The translations under genes and the position numbers were made by a program. The notes under the pieces are model-generated. The model was given only the letters and a program-made list of their open reading frames with translations. It was not told where the DNA came from and did not search any database. A DNA stretch of 64,000 nt from Pectinatus cerevisiiphilus. Its GTDB lineage: Bacteria > Bacillota > Negativicutes > Selenomonadales > Selenomonadaceae. The DNA lies in contig NZ_SMAA01000006.1 of NCBI RefSeq assembly GCF_004341685.1, forward strand, positions 62,001-126,000, written 5' to 3'. Every line of letters begins with the position of its first letter. The first letter of the stretch is position 1. Of the stretch, positions 22,976-33,396 are shown one piece after another.

Positions 22976-25447
22976 TTATTTTATAACGATGTTTACCAAT
23001 TTTTGCGGCACACAAATTATTTTAATAATATTTTTGCCATTGGTAAGTTCTTTTATATGTGGTAATTCACTTGCCTGTTTCTTTAAGTCATCACGGCTGG
23101 TCTGGGAGGAAATCTTAAGCTTGTCACGTACTTTGCCATTTACTTGGACAACTATTTCGATTTCATCGGCGACGGTGGCACTATGGTCGCATTTTGGCCA
23201 AGCAGCTTTATGGATACTGCCGGTTTTACCAAGCTTATGCCAAAGTTCTTCTGTTATATGTGGTGAGAAAGGAGCCAGTAACAGTAAAAGATCAGTAGCC
23301 GTTTCATTGATCAGGCCGGCTTGCAAATGTTCATCCCTTGATGTATAAAAGGCATTGACCAGTTCCATGATAGAGCTTATGGCTGTATTGAAATTGGAGC
23401 GCGCTGCTATATCATCGGTAACCTTTTGTATTGTCAAATGAAGAACGCGGCGCAGTTCTTTTTCCTTGGCTGTCAGCAGAGAAACGTCAGTGGTTTTGTT
23501 TTCTTTTATTTCTTCGGCAAAATGGAGAATTATGCGCCAAACACGGTTTAAAAAGCGCCATGCACCTTCTACTCCCTGGTCACTCCATTCAAGGTCACGT
23601 TCCGGCGGAGCGGCAAAAAGAATAAACAGACGTGCCGTATCAGCACCGTATTTACCGATTATTTCTTCAGGCGAGACTACGTTGCCGAGGGACTTACTCA
23701 TTTTGGAGCCGTCCTTGATGACCATGCCCTGTGTCAGGAGGTTTGTAAATGGTTCATCAAAATTTATTAAACCGGCATCTTTTAATACTTTAGTAAAGAA
23801 TCTGGAATATAAAAGATGCAGGATAGCATGTTCTATGCCGCCGATATATTGATCAACGGGCAGCCAGCTGTCAACAATATCTTTGTCAAAAGGTGCTTTA
23901 TCATTTTTGGCATCAGCATAGCGCATATAATACCAAGAGGAGCATATAAAGGTGTCCATTGTATCTGTTTCACGTTTAGCGGGACCGCCGCATTTTGGAC
24001 AGGTACAGTTTACAAATGATTCACTATGCGCAAGCGGAGAAACGACACCAGGATCAAATTTTACATCTTTTGGCAATCTTACAGGCAAATCTTTTTCGGG
24101 AACAAGGACGGTGCCGCATTTTTCACAGTAAATGACAGGAATAGGTGCGCCCCAGTAACGCTGGCGAGAAATTAACCAGTCACGCAGGCGATAATTGATA
24201 CGGCGCTTACCACATTTATTTTTTTCCAGCCAGTCGATCATAGCGGGGATTGCTTTACGGTTGTTCATTCCACTAAATTCGCCGGAATTTACTAGCACAC
24301 CATCATCTACATAAGCATCTGTCATTGCGTCCAGTGTGAGCTTGCCTTCTTTATCTGTTATAACGATTTTTTTGTCAAGCCCATATTTGCCAGCGAACAT
24401 CCAGTCACGGCTGTCATGTGTAGGGACGCCCATTACAGCGCCGGTTCCGTATTCAAACAGTACATAGTTGGCTATCCAGATCGGAATTTTTGCGCCGTTG
24501 AAAGGATTGATGGCATAGGCACCAGTGAACATGCCTTCTTTTTCGGATTTATCTGAGGTCCGTTCGATTTCACTTTGGTTATGTACACGCTTGATGAAGT
24601 CACGTATTTGTGCTTCGTCTGGGCGGCCTTTGATAAGCTTGTCGACAAGTGGATGTTCTGCAGCCAAAACCATGTAAGTTATGCCAAAGGCTGTGTCTGG
24701 GCGTGTAGTATATACTGTTACATTTTCCTTAAAGTTCGGAATGTTAAAGATGATTTCAGCACCTTCACTGCGGCCTATCCAGTTGTGCTGCATTGTTTTA
24801 ACGCGATTTGGCCAGCCTGGCAGCTTGTCGAGGTCTTTGAGCAGGGTATCGGCATAATCAGTTATCTTGAGGAACCACTGGGCCAGGTCTTTTTTGATTA
24901 CGGGTGAATCACAACGCCAGCAGCGTCCTTCGATGACCTGTTCATTGGCTAGAACTGTTTTACAGGAATCACACCAATTGGCAGTAGCTTTTTTCTTATA
25001 GGCTAGTCCTTTTTTGTAAAAGACTTCAAATAAGTACTGCGTCCAACGATAGTAATCGGGATGACAGGTTTGGACGAGTCTGTTCCAATCATAAGAAAGA
25101 CCCATTTGTTTTTGTTGGCGAATCATGTTATCCATGTTGGCATAAGTCCAGTCAGCTGGTTTTACATTATGCTTAATGGCAGCATTTTCGGCGGGCATAC
25201 CAAATGCGTCAAAGCCCATTGGATGAAGGACATTAAAACCTTGCATCCTCTTGAAACGCGCGATCACATCGCCGATCGAATAATTTCTTACATGTCCCAT
25301 GTGCAGATTTCCCGAAGGGTAAGGGAACATTTCCAAGACATAGTATTTTTTTTGGCCAGGCACATTATTAATAGTAGTATAAATGCCATCTTTATCCCAT
25401 TGTTCCTGCCATTTTTTTTCAAGTTCCTGAGGGCAATATTTCTCCAT
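22976..25447 (-). CDS. leuS: Leucyl-tRNA synthetase
   Basis: Class I aminoacyl-tRNA synthetase charging tRNA-Leu. The 823-residue chain shows the HIGH-type motif in [18 protein letters not shown] (about residues 38-55). A CP1 editing domain follows, with TTRPDTAFG and GVPTHDSRD. Two zinc-like cysteine pairs are present (CDSCKTV, and CEKCGTVLV with CPKCGG). The KMSKS loop is [11 protein letters not shown] near residue 580, and the anticodon-binding and C-terminal LSD regions complete the protein. Expression is controlled by the T-box leader upstream, whose specifier reads CTC (Leu). The gene is complete and of normal length. Confidence 0.97.
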   Translation of the reverse strand: MEKYCPQELEKKWQEQWDKDGIYTTINNVPGQKKYYVLEMFPYPSGNLHMGHVRNYSIGDVIARFKRMQGFNVLHPMGFDAFGMPAENAAIKHNVKPADWTYANMDNMIRQQKQMGLSYDWNRLVQTCHPDYYRWTQYLFEVFYKKGLAYKKKATANWCDSCKTVLANEQVIEGRCWRCDSPVIKKDLAQWFLKITDYADTLLKDLDKLPGWPNRVKTMQHNWIGRSEGAEIIFNIPNFKENVTVYTTRPDTAFGITYMVLAAEHPLVDKLIKGRPDEAQIRDFIKRVHNQSEIERTSDKSEKEGMFTGAYAINPFNGAKIPIWIANYVLFEYGTGAVMGVPTHDSRDWMFAGKYGLDKKIVITDKEGKLTLDAMTDAYVDDGVLVNSGEFSGMNNRKAIPAMIDWLEKNKCGKRRINYRLRDWLISRQRYWGAPIPVIYCEKCGTVLVPEKDLPVRLPKDVKFDPGVVSPLAHSESFVNCTCPKCGGPAKRETDTMDTFICSSWYYMRYADAKNDKAPFDKDIVDSWLPVDQYIGGIEHAILHLLYSRFFTKVLKDAGLINFDEPFTNLLTQGMVIKDGSKMSKSLGNVVSPEEIIGKYGADTARLFILFAAPPERDLEWSDQGVEGAWRFLNRVWRIILHFAEEIKENKTTDVSLLTAKEKELRRVLHLTIQKVTDDIAARSNFNTAISSIMELVNAFYTSRDEHLQAGLINETATDLLLLLAPFSPHITEELWHKLGKTGSIHKAAWPKCDHSATVADEIEIVVQVNGKVRDKLKISSQTSRDDLKKQASELPHIKELTNGKNIIKIICVPQKLVNIVIK

Positions 25448-25469
25448 TGAGATTTCTCCTCCTTAAAAT

Positions 25470-25500
25470 AAAAAAAGCCCCTGGCGTAAAAGCCAAGGAC
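25470..25500 (-). terminator. T-box terminator of leuS
   Basis: On the minus strand GTCCTTGGC pairs with GCCAGGGGC across a 6-nt loop and is followed by seven T residues. It ends about 25 bp before the leuS ATG and is the alternative to the T-box antiterminator. Confidence 0.88.
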
Positions 25501-25708
25501 GATAATATCGCGGTACCACCCTGATTAGCAGCAATGCTGCCCACTCAAAGATATTAACGCTATCAACGCCGTTATGCGGAAGTCTCCGCAGCGAGTTCAA
25601 AACGGGTATATGCCGATTCACATCAACCACCGGCTTTCTGTAAAATATCCCCTAATTTTTACTATTCTGCATCATAAACTGTTAAAGTATTATTTTTTTA
25701 AACTGTTT
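25470..25708 (-). promoter_or_regulatory. T-box leader sensing uncharged tRNA-Leu
   Basis: The T-box sequence GGGTGGTACCGCG is present on the minus strand at 25521-25509, upstream of the intrinsic terminator. The stem I region (about 25690-25575) contains GAACTCGC, in which CTC (25595-25593) is the likely specifier codon for leucine, in agreement with the downstream gene. Uncharged tRNA-Leu should stabilise the antiterminator and allow leuS transcription. Confidence 0.9.
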
Positions 25709-25711
25709 TTT

Positions 25712-25740
25712 ATTATACTGGCTGCTTTCCGTAAAGTCAA
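25712..25740 (-). promoter_or_regulatory. Sigma-A promoter of the leuS T-box transcript
   Basis: TTGACT (25740-25735), a 17-nt spacer and TATAAT (25717-25712) on the minus strand, close to consensus. Confidence 0.8.
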
Positions 25741-25826
25741 GATAAGTACGAAGGCGGTTTTCTAATGAGGGGGGATATGATAAAATGTTCATATAGAGAA
25801 TAAAGGAATTAGAGGTAAAGGAGTAA

Positions 25827-28800
25827 ATGCAGGAAATAAAAACACAGAATCAGTTTGTGCATTTGCATGTGCATACTGAATACAGCTTGCTGGACGGTGC
25901 AAACCGTATTGAAAAATTGGTGGAAAAGGCAAAAGCTTTGGGAATGCCTGCGATAGCGATAACGGATCACGGCAATATGTATGGAGCTGTAGAATTTTAT
26001 AAGGCAGCTAAAGCCGCGGGTATTAAACCGATTATCGGCTGTGAGGTCTATGTGGCACCACGTGACCGCCATGAAAATTTTGAAGTAAACGGTGTGAGAT
26101 ATCACCATTTGATTTTGTTGGCAGAAAACGAAACGGGTTATAAAAATCTGGTCAAGCTTGTTTCTTTAGCTAATATTGAAGGTATGTATTATAAACCACG
26201 GGTGGATAAAGCCCTGCTGCATCAATACCACGAAGGGATAATTGCCCTGAGTGCTTGTATCGCTGGTGAAATACCGCATTCTATATTGTATGGGGAAATG
26301 GCTGATACAGAGAAAATATTAAATGAATATGTATCAATTTTTGGGAAAGAAAATTTTTTCCTTGAATTGCAGAACCATGGTCTTGAGGAAGAACGAAAAG
26401 TAAACAGTGTTCTCATTGAACTGGCAGAAAAACACGGGCTGGAGCTTATTGCCACCAATGATGCCCATTATTTGGAAAAAAGTGACAGTGAGTTTCATGA
26501 TGTGCTTTTATGTATACAAATGGGAAAAATTTTGACAGACACTGATCGTATGAAATTTTCCAGTGATGAATATTATTTGAAGTCGGCGGAGGAAATGCAA
26601 GCTCTTTTTTCTGCGGTACCTTCAGCTATTACTAATTCTTTAAAAATTGCCGAACGCTGCAATGTTGAGTTTGAATTTGGCCATTTGCATTTACCTAATT
26701 TCCCTCTGCCGGAAGGTGTTACCGATAAGCAGTATTTGCGTGATTTATGCGAAAAAAACCTGCCGCTGCGGTATAAGGAGATAACAGATAAAGTACGGAA
26801 ACGGCTGGAATATGAGCTGAGTATAATTAACCGGATGGGGTATGACAGTTATTTCCTGATTGTTTGGGATTTTATTAATTTTGCACGCAGTAGTAAGATT
26901 GTTGTCGGCCCTGGACGAGGTTCAGCCGCAGGAAGCATTGTAGCGTTTTTGTTGGGCATAACGGATATTGACCCGCTGGCCTATGATCTGCTGTTTGAAA
27001 GGTTTTTAAACCCAGAACGTGTGACGATGCCGGATATAGACATTGATTTTTGCTATATCAGAAGAGAAGAAGTTATCGAGTATGTTAAGCGCCGGTATGG
27101 AGAGGACCATGTCGCGCAGATAATCACTTTTGGTACGATGGCAGCACGCGGTGCTATACGCGATGTAGGCCGTGTCATGGATGTTCCTTATAATGATGTG
27201 GATAAAGTGGCGAAAATGGTACCGACGGAACTGGGAATGACTTTGGATAAGGCTTTAAAGGATTCCCGTGATCTGCGCCATATTTATGAAAATGACCCAA
27301 TCATTCACCGCATGATTAATTTTGCCAGGGATATTGAAGGAATGCCTCGCCATTCTTCTACCCATGCTGCCGGTGTTGTGATAGCAAGGCATCCGTTGAC
27401 AGATTATGTGCCTGTGCAGTTGTCGGAAGGAACGCTGGTAACACAATACGATAAAGATTATGTGGAACAGCTCGGCCTTTTGAAAATGGATTTTTTGGGA
27501 CTGCGTACTTTGACGGTAATCAGTGATGCGGTAAAGAATATTAAGGAAAATACGGGAGTTAGTATCGATATAGGGAAAATACCATTAAATGATGAGGAAA
27601 CAGCAAAAATGCTTTGCCGTGGTGAAACTTGCGGAGTATTTCAGATGGAATCATCGGGTATGACTACATTGGTTAAGGAACTGCAACCGGAAGGATTCGC
27701 TGACCTGATTCCACTTGTAGCCCTTTATCGGCCAGGGCCTTTGGGCAGTGGCATGGTAACAGACTTTATAAACGGGCGGCATGGCAAAAAAAAGGTTACT
27801 TATATGCATCCATTGCTCGAACCTATCTTGCGGGAAACTTTTGGTGTTGTCTTATATCAGGAACAGGTTATGCAGATAGTGCAGGTGCTGGCCGGTTTTA
27901 CTTTGGGGCAGGCAGATATTTTACGCAGGGCAATGGGAAAGAAAAAGCACGATGTCCTGCTGGCGCAGAAAGAAAATTTTTTGCGTGGAACAGCCGCTAA
28001 AAATATAGATAAGAGTCTTGCTGAGAAAATATTTGATTTGCTGGTAAATTTTGCTGACTATGGTTTCAATAAATCACATAGTGCTGCTTATGCCCTTGTT
28101 GCCTACCAAACGGCATATTTAAAAGCGCATTATCCGCATGAATATATGGCAGCCATGCTGACCAGTTTTATGACAAATGCCGATAAGATTAAGAGTTATA
28201 TAGAGCAGTGCCAGCATATAGGCATAAAAATATTGCCGCCGGATATAAATCTTTCGGGGGCGGCATTTACCGCTGATCCTAAGCGAAATGGAATAAGATT
28301 TGGCTTGGCGGCAATAAAAAATGTCGGTGGCACGGCAATGCATGACATTATTGAAATACGTAAAGAGGGGGGACCTTTTTCCTCAGTCATGGATTTTTGC
28401 TGTCGTGTTGATAACCGTGTACTCAATAAGCGTGTTCTGGAATATTTGATACGCGCAGGTGCTTTTGATTCATTCGGTAATAAACGCTCACAATTGCTCA
28501 ATGTTATTGACCAGTTTGTAGAGACTGCCTTAATAAAAAGAAAAGATGCTGACAGTGGACAGTTGTCCTTATTCGGTGAAGCTTCACCGGAACAGGATGA
28601 TATTGTTCTGCCAGATATACCTGAACTGCCTTTTATGGAACTACTCAATTCAGAAAAAGAAATAACGGGATTTTATATTACAGGCCATCCGCTTGATCTA
28701 TACAGGGATAAATTGAAAAACATGAAATCCTTGGCTGAACTAGCGGAAGAAAATGTCAGGGACGGTTCTTATGTAAAATTTGCCGGCCTGATAGCCGGTG

Positions 28801-29243
28801 TAAAAAAGATGACAACACGCAAGGGTGACACCATGTGTGTATTGCAAGTTGAAGACTTCACACATACAGTAGAAGTTGTTGTTTTTCCCAATGTATTTTA
28901 TGAATCAGTAAATATCATAATGCCGGAAGCCGCTGTTGTCGTGTCTGGTAAGGTTAATCTGCTCGATAATGGGTTTAAGGTAATTGCGGGTAAATTAATG
29001 GCGCTTGCTGATTATAAAGAAACTTTTTGGATACAAATAAATGCCATGCAGGAAAAACAGGATGTTTTGAAGGAATTAAAAGATATACTCATTAAGCACC
29101 ATGGCCAGTATGTTGTTTGTTTTTATTTTATAACGAGCAATAAAAAAATAAAAGCACAGGAAAAATATTGGCTAGACGGCAGCAAGGAAGCGATTGAGCA
29201 GATTGAAGCACTGCTGGGCAAAAATTCGGTTAAGACCAATTAA
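25827..29243 (+). CDS. dnaE: DNA polymerase III alpha subunit, DnaE1-type
   Basis: Catalytic C-family replicative polymerase of 1138 residues. The N-terminal PHP domain starts HLHVHTEYSLLDGANRI, with ITDHGNMYG and further metal-ligand histidines. The polymerase core shows GPGRGSAAGSIVAF and the catalytic PDIDIDF near residue 400. HhH and OB-fold regions follow towards the C-terminus (YVKFAGLIAGVKKMTTRKGD at about 980). The absence of an internal exonuclease and the full PHP-Pol3-HhH-OB order mark it as the DnaE1 kind rather than PolC. AAAGGAG precedes the ATG. It stands alone between the leuS T-box region and the beta-CASP gene, with only a weak promoter-like TATGATAAAAT at 25776. Confidence 0.95.
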   Translation: MQEIKTQNQFVHLHVHTEYSLLDGANRIEKLVEKAKALGMPAIAITDHGNMYGAVEFYKAAKAAGIKPIIGCEVYVAPRDRHENFEVNGVRYHHLILLAENETGYKNLVKLVSLANIEGMYYKPRVDKALLHQYHEGIIALSACIAGEIPHSILYGEMADTEKILNEYVSIFGKENFFLELQNHGLEEERKVNSVLIELAEKHGLELIATNDAHYLEKSDSEFHDVLLCIQMGKILTDTDRMKFSSDEYYLKSAEEMQALFSAVPSAITNSLKIAERCNVEFEFGHLHLPNFPLPEGVTDKQYLRDLCEKNLPLRYKEITDKVRKRLEYELSIINRMGYDSYFLIVWDFINFARSSKIVVGPGRGSAAGSIVAFLLGITDIDPLAYDLLFERFLNPERVTMPDIDIDFCYIRREEVIEYVKRRYGEDHVAQIITFGTMAARGAIRDVGRVMDVPYNDVDKVAKMVPTELGMTLDKALKDSRDLRHIYENDPIIHRMINFARDIEGMPRHSSTHAAGVVIARHPLTDYVPVQLSEGTLVTQYDKDYVEQLGLLKMDFLGLRTLTVISDAVKNIKENTGVSIDIGKIPLNDEETAKMLCRGETCGVFQMESSGMTTLVKELQPEGFADLIPLVALYRPGPLGSGMVTDFINGRHGKKKVTYMHPLLEPILRETFGVVLYQEQVMQIVQVLAGFTLGQADILRRAMGKKKHDVLLAQKENFLRGTAAKNIDKSLAEKIFDLLVNFADYGFNKSHSAAYALVAYQTAYLKAHYPHEYMAAMLTSFMTNADKIKSYIEQCQHIGIKILPPDINLSGAAFTADPKRNGIRFGLAAIKNVGGTAMHDIIEIRKEGGPFSSVMDFCCRVDNRVLNKRVLEYLIRAGAFDSFGNKRSQLLNVIDQFVETALIKRKDADSGQLSLFGEASPEQDDIVLPDIPELPFMELLNSEKEITGFYITGHPLDLYRDKLKNMKSLAELAEENVRDGSYVKFAGLIAGVKKMTTRKGDTMCVLQVEDFTHTVEVVVFPNVFYESVNIIMPEAAVVVSGKVNLLDNGFKVIAGKLMALADYKETFWIQINAMQEKQDVLKELKDILIKHHGQYVVCFYFITSNKKIKAQEKYWLDGSKEAIEQIEALLGKNSVKTN

Positions 29244-29293
29244 TAGCTTAGTTTTTGCTATTATTGGATAATATACTAAAAGGGGGAGTTCAT

Positions 29294-30910
29294 ATGAACT
29301 TACAATTTTTCGGTGCTGCGCATACTGTCACAGGTTCCTGTTACTTATTAGAAGTAAATAATAAGAACATAATGATTGATTGCGGAATGTTTCAGGGAGG
29401 GCGGCAGTTACGGGACTTGAACTACAAGCCGTTTTCTTTTGCTCCCAAGCAGATAGATGCGGTATTGCTGACACATGCCCATGTAGACCATTGCGGCCTT
29501 ATTCCGAAGCTCTGCAAAGATGGTTTTAGCGGCAGTATCTATGCTACTAAAGCTACCTGTGATTTGGTGGGAATTATGCTGCCTGATAGTGCCCATATCC
29601 AGGAAAGTGATGCTGAGATAACAAATCGCAAAGGACTGCGTACAGGCAGAATACCGGTTGCCCCCTTGTATACAGTAGAAGATGCCCAGAAATCGTTGAC
29701 ACAGTTTGTGCCGTTGCAATATGGTGACAGGATAGACCTGACTCCGGAGGTAAGTGCGGTTTTTCGTGATGCCGGCCATATTTTAGGATCGTCTATCATT
29801 GAAGTGTATGTACATGAAACTGGGAAAAAACCTGTTAAGATTGTTTTTTCTGGTGATATTGGACAGCCTGATCAGCCAATAGTAAAAGATCCAGAATTTA
29901 TAAGTGATGCAGATTGTTTGGTTATCGAGTCAACATATGGTGATAGGGTTCATCAGATTTATGATAAGGAAACCGCGTTGGCCGAGATAATTAACGACAC
30001 AATGGATCGTGGCGGGAATTTGATTATTCCTGCTTTTGCAGTGGGGCGTACACAGACACTGCTTTATTACTTGTATCGTTTATGGAAGACGCACCGCATT
30101 GATGATATTCCTATTATTCTTGATAGCCCTTTGGCAATAGCAGCTACCAGAATTTTTGCAGAAAATATGAAAATTTTTGACGAAGAATCCATGGCAATAC
30201 TACAGGAAAATGGCAGACTGCCAGCTATGCCGCAAATAAAAATTTGCAGAACGGCGGAAGAATCGAAAGCCTTGAACAGCAGTGAAGGTTCTGCTATAAT
30301 TCTTTCTGCCAGTGGTATGTGTGATGCAGGGAGAATACTGCACCATTTAAAGCACAATCTTTGGCGTCCTGAATCAACGGTACTGTTTGTCGGTTATCAA
30401 GCGGAAGGTTCATTGGGGCGGCGCCTTATTGACGGAGTCAAAAGGGTGAAGATACTCGGTGAAGAAATTGCAGTACGTGCGCGTATAGCGCAATTAGACG
30501 GTTTTTCTGCGCATGCGGATTACAAGCAGATACTTGATTGGTTGGGACATGTAAATTTACAAGGCCCTAAACAAATATTTTTAGTGCACGGCGAATCAAT
30601 GGCGATAAAATCACTTGCCGATAAAATTAAAGAGACCTATGAGTGCAACGTGTACGCACCGTTTTATGCCGATACTGCACATATTGATGCAAATAATTGT
30701 GAAATAGTGCCGGCGGATATTCCGCAGGTTGCAGTCGAAAAAGAAATGGAAGAATTCTTGCAGCTGCTTGATGCGGATTATAGACAGTGGCGTAAGAGAT
30801 TGCTGCTGGCAGTTATTAGGGATCCGCAAATAATGGAAAGCGCAATAAGACAGGCAGAAAAAGGCTGGCGGTATGTAAAGCGTATGTTTAAGGATTTCGG
30901 CATAAATTAA
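29294..30910 (+). CDS. Beta-CASP metallo-beta-lactamase protein (RNA-processing exonuclease-like)
   Basis: This 538-residue MBL-fold protein is of the CPSF/YsaH-like beta-CASP group, usually zinc-dependent nucleases acting on RNA. The MBL motif is LTHAHVDHCG (about residues 56-65). Other motifs are GHILGSSIIEV, FSGDIGQPDQP, VIESTYGDR and the beta-CASP block with AFAVGRTQT, SASGMCDAGRI and VGYQAEGSLGRR. The RNA-specific ending FSAHADYKQIL and VHGE is present. The start is the ATG at 29294 behind GGGGGAG, not the frame opening 13 codons upstream. A C-terminal tail of about 80 residues is rich in Arg and aromatic residues. Substrate is unknown. Confidence 0.85.
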   Translation: MNLQFFGAAHTVTGSCYLLEVNNKNIMIDCGMFQGGRQLRDLNYKPFSFAPKQIDAVLLTHAHVDHCGLIPKLCKDGFSGSIYATKATCDLVGIMLPDSAHIQESDAEITNRKGLRTGRIPVAPLYTVEDAQKSLTQFVPLQYGDRIDLTPEVSAVFRDAGHILGSSIIEVYVHETGKKPVKIVFSGDIGQPDQPIVKDPEFISDADCLVIESTYGDRVHQIYDKETALAEIINDTMDRGGNLIIPAFAVGRTQTLLYYLYRLWKTHRIDDIPIILDSPLAIAATRIFAENMKIFDEESMAILQENGRLPAMPQIKICRTAEESKALNSSEGSAIILSASGMCDAGRILHHLKHNLWRPESTVLFVGYQAEGSLGRRLIDGVKRVKILGEEIAVRARIAQLDGFSAHADYKQILDWLGHVNLQGPKQIFLVHGESMAIKSLADKIKETYECNVYAPFYADTAHIDANNCEIVPADIPQVAVEKEMEEFLQLLDADYRQWRKRLLLAVIRDPQIMESAIRQAEKGWRYVKRMFKDFGIN

Positions 30911-30921
30911 AGGAGCAGAAT

Positions 30922-31245
30922 ATGAGTGATAATTATAAAGAACCAACAATAGAGTTTGATGAAGATAATATTATTGAGATGATTGATGAGGATGGAGAAA
31001 CGCATTACTTTTATGAAGAAATGCAATTTGAAGCTGATGGCAATCGTTATGCTATTTTGAGCTTTTTTAACACAGATGAAAAGAATCCAACCAATGAAGA
31101 AGATGTTTTGAATGAAAACGAAACGACACTTGCTAAAATAGTAAAGGGAGAAGATGGCGAGGATGAATATCTGACGCCTACTGACGAAGAATTTACCACT
31201 GCTGTGGAAGCTTATGAGAAATTTGATGAAAGTGATTTTGAATAA
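30922..31245 (+). CDS. DUF1292 domain protein
   Basis: Small, strongly acidic 107-residue protein of the DUF1292 family, common in Firmicutes, no known function. The hallmark is the N-terminal IIEMIDEDGETHYFYEEMQFEADGN-type strand pattern (residues 13-37), here continuing to YAILSFF. The C-terminal half is Glu/Asp-rich. It follows the beta-CASP gene by 11 bp with its own AAAGGAG, so the two are probably co-transcribed. Confidence 0.82.
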   Translation: MSDNYKEPTIEFDEDNIIEMIDEDGETHYFYEEMQFEADGNRYAILSFFNTDEKNPTNEEDVLNENETTLAKIVKGEDGEDEYLTPTDEEFTTAVEAYEKFDESDFE

Positions 31246-31253
31246 AAAACAGG

Positions 31254-32510
31254 TTAAATAAGGCTGTCATCCCAATAAAAGGGAGAGGTGCAAAAATCTC
31301 TCCCGGCCGGCCTTATCTTATTGTAAGAAAGTGCATGCAGATCAGTAGCGAGAATATCGTAGAATAACATTTGCTGCAAAGCATCTCCTGTTTTTCGCCA
31401 AAATTGTTTTTGCGTAGTAAAATTAGTCGTTTTGAGTATAACCGGGAGCGAAGAAGTCGTTTTAAGTTTTTTTAGTATCTTTCTTCCGTTTCGATTGAAG
31501 GCAAGTACGCGGATATATGAGGGACCTTGGTGGTCAAAATTGTCGAGGACTGGCTTATTTAAATCCAGCAGGATGTGCAGCAGGCTGCGTTGTAATCTGC
31601 TGTAATGGTAATGTCTGCTTTTGATCGTATTGAGCAGGGCGGCAAGGTTGTCAGCCTGTCCGGCGGCCTGCAAAATCTTATACTCCAAGCCATTGTTGAT
31701 GCCGTTAAAACTTCTGAGCCTATCTATGGAGAGTGACCTAAGCTTGAGTAATAAGCTGCGCGTAAGGTTTTCAGTAAAAGCTATGTCATTGGAACTTTTA
31801 CATATACTTTGCATATAAAAATAGCAGTTAGCTGGGATGGCAGATGCTATCTTTTGTAAAGCTGTATTTCTTTGGCCTGCCCGGAGTAACTTTCTGATGG
31901 AAGATGCACTTGAAAAAAGACCAGTAAATGTACTATTATTATGAAGTGCTTTTTTCCTGTTTATGCTTATAGCAGAAAAATTTGCCTGTGCTCTTTCTAT
32001 TGCTCTCAAATATTCGATAGCCAGTATTGTATTGGGAGCTTTCAAGGAAAAACCTGACTGTGGCATATGTTCAGCAAGGATTTCCTCCACTGCCGCTGCA
32101 TAGGGAATTCCTGTCTTTATCTTTTCTCGCAGTATATTATGGTTTAATTGGTGGTTTAAAATATGTGCAGCTTCTTGCAAGGTGTCAAGGTTACTATTTT
32201 CACTGCCAAAGCAGAGCATATCTACACAGCCAAGGTTTTGCAATAGGGATATGGCACCATGTGCAAATCCTTCTGCACTTCTGACAGCAAAAACAGTTGG
32301 CAGCTCCAGTACGAGATCTACACCGCCAAGTACAGCTAAATGGGCGCGCTGCCATTTGTCAAAGACAGCCGCATCACCGCGCTGCATAAAGCTGCCACTC
32401 ATTACGGCAATAAAGGCGGCATCCTGATATTTTTCCCTTATTGAATCCAGAAGGTATTTATGGCCATTATGGAATGGATTGAATTCAGCAATTACGGCAA
32501 ATATTTTCAT
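31254..32510 (-). CDS. tmcAL: tRNA(Met) cytidine acetate ligase TmcAL (YlbM family)
   Basis: TmcAL activates acetate with ATP and acetylates the wobble cytidine of elongator tRNA-Met. The 418-residue protein opens with the nucleotidyltransferase motif VIAEFNPFHNGHKYLL (H-x-G-H at residues 15-18). It then shows VMSGSFMQRGDAA, LELPTVFAVRSAEGFA and FGSENSNLDTL, all typical of the family. AAAGG 7 nt upstream supports the ATG at 32510 over a longer start. The gene converges on DUF1292 with only 8 bp between the stop codons. Normal length and complete. Confidence 0.9.
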   Translation of the reverse strand: MKIFAVIAEFNPFHNGHKYLLDSIREKYQDAAFIAVMSGSFMQRGDAAVFDKWQRAHLAVLGGVDLVLELPTVFAVRSAEGFAHGAISLLQNLGCVDMLCFGSENSNLDTLQEAAHILNHQLNHNILREKIKTGIPYAAAVEEILAEHMPQSGFSLKAPNTILAIEYLRAIERAQANFSAISINRKKALHNNSTFTGLFSSASSIRKLLRAGQRNTALQKIASAIPANCYFYMQSICKSSNDIAFTENLTRSLLLKLRSLSIDRLRSFNGINNGLEYKILQAAGQADNLAALLNTIKSRHYHYSRLQRSLLHILLDLNKPVLDNFDHQGPSYIRVLAFNRNGRKILKKLKTTSSLPVILKTTNFTTQKQFWRKTGDALQQMLFYDILATDLHALSYNKIRPAGRDFCTSPFYWDDSLI

Positions 32511-32635
32511 GTAATAACCTTTCGTAAACATATAATATTATCTATTATATGATGAAAGTATTCTTTATGCCAAAAAATAAAACTAATTTGACAAAATATA
32601 TGGTGCCCGCTATAATAAGTTGAGGTTGTTGTCTT

Positions 32636-33136
32636 ATGATGAAAATAAAATTATCCGATGTAAACAATGCTAGTGGTGGAAAATACAAATTTGCTTTTGT
32701 TATGCCTGCTGGCGAATTTGATTTTCCTACTGACAATTACCGTATTGATGGCACGATAAAAGTGAACGGTACAATTGAAAATACGGGTGCAGGTTATCAC
32801 GTTGAAGGCAGTATAAATTGTCACAGGTGTTTTATCTGCGATCGTTGTCTGGAAAATGCAGCAGAGGATCAATTGCACACTTTTGATGAGGTTTACGAGA
32901 CAGAGGATTCTACTGTACAGGACGCGGACGCAGTTGGCAGTGATTCAATTGATATTGCTGATTTGGTGCGCGATATTATCATTGCTGGACAGCCGATAAG
33001 TAATATTTGCAAGCCTGACTGTAAAGGCTTGTGTCCTAAGTGCGGCATAAATCTCAATAAAAGTGAATGCGACTGTGACCGTACAGTAATTGATGTACGG
33101 TTGGCAGTATTAAAAAATCTGCTGAAAAAAAATTAG
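32636..33136 (+). CDS. DUF177 (YceD) family protein
   Basis: YceD/DUF177 proteins are encoded next to rpmF in most bacteria and are linked to 23S rRNA or ribosome assembly; the mechanism is not established in Firmicutes. The 166-residue protein shows CHRCFICDRCLE (about residues 62-73) and a C-terminal cysteine cluster (CKPDCKGLCPKCGINLN, then CDCD) that should bind zinc. The gene lies 33 bp upstream of rpmF. It starts with two consecutive ATG codons behind GAGGT; which is used does not matter. Confidence 0.88.
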   Translation: MMKIKLSDVNNASGGKYKFAFVMPAGEFDFPTDNYRIDGTIKVNGTIENTGAGYHVEGSINCHRCFICDRCLENAAEDQLHTFDEVYETEDSTVQDADAVGSDSIDIADLVRDIIIAGQPISNICKPDCKGLCPKCGINLNKSECDCDRTVIDVRLAVLKNLLKKN

Positions 33137-33169
33137 CTTAGTATTGGGTCTTTTAAGGAGGTGTTTTTG

Positions 33170-33346
33170 ATGGCAGTACCAAAGCGTAAGATGTCTAAAG
33201 CTCGCCGTGATAAGCGCCGTGCTAATTGGAAGCTGGAAGCTCCGGGTTTTGTAGCATGCCCGCAGTGCCATGAACCTAAAATGCCACATCATGTTTGTAC
33301 AGAATGTGGTTATTATGATGGTAAAGAAGTAATTTCTGCGGAATAA
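33170..33346 (+). CDS. rpmF: 50S ribosomal protein L32
   Basis: Ribosomal protein L32, 58 residues: [20 protein letters not shown] at the N-terminus and a zinc ribbon [18 protein letters not shown]. All four cysteines are present, so this is the zinc-containing form. The ATG at 33170 has AAGGAGGTG 7 nt upstream; the upstream in-frame GTG belongs to that site. A terminator follows 12 bp after the stop. Confidence 0.97.
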   Translation: MAVPKRKMSKARRDKRRANWKLEAPGFVACPQCHEPKMPHHVCTECGYYDGKEVISAE

Positions 33347-33357
33347 TAATTTCTATC

Positions 33358-33396
33358 GAGCAAGGTATAATGTTGACTATATCTTGCTCATTTTTT
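33358..33396 (+). terminator. Terminator after rpmF
   Basis: GAGCAAGGTATA pairs with TATATCTTGCTC (one G-U) and is followed by ATTTTTTTATTT. It separates the DUF177-rpmF transcript from the lipid genes. The next 160 bp up to the plsX promoter are AT-rich and hold nothing else I can name. Confidence 0.85.

Noticed and set aside
25753-25781. Promoter-like TATGATAAAAT ahead of dnaE.
   Set aside because: No acceptable -35 element at 16-18 bp, so it is mentioned only in the dnaE entry.
31280-31304. Stem GGGAGAG / CTCTCCC near the 3' end of tmcAL, beside GGCCGGCC.
   Set aside because: It lies wholly inside the tmcAL coding region and has no T-tract, so I do not call it a terminator.
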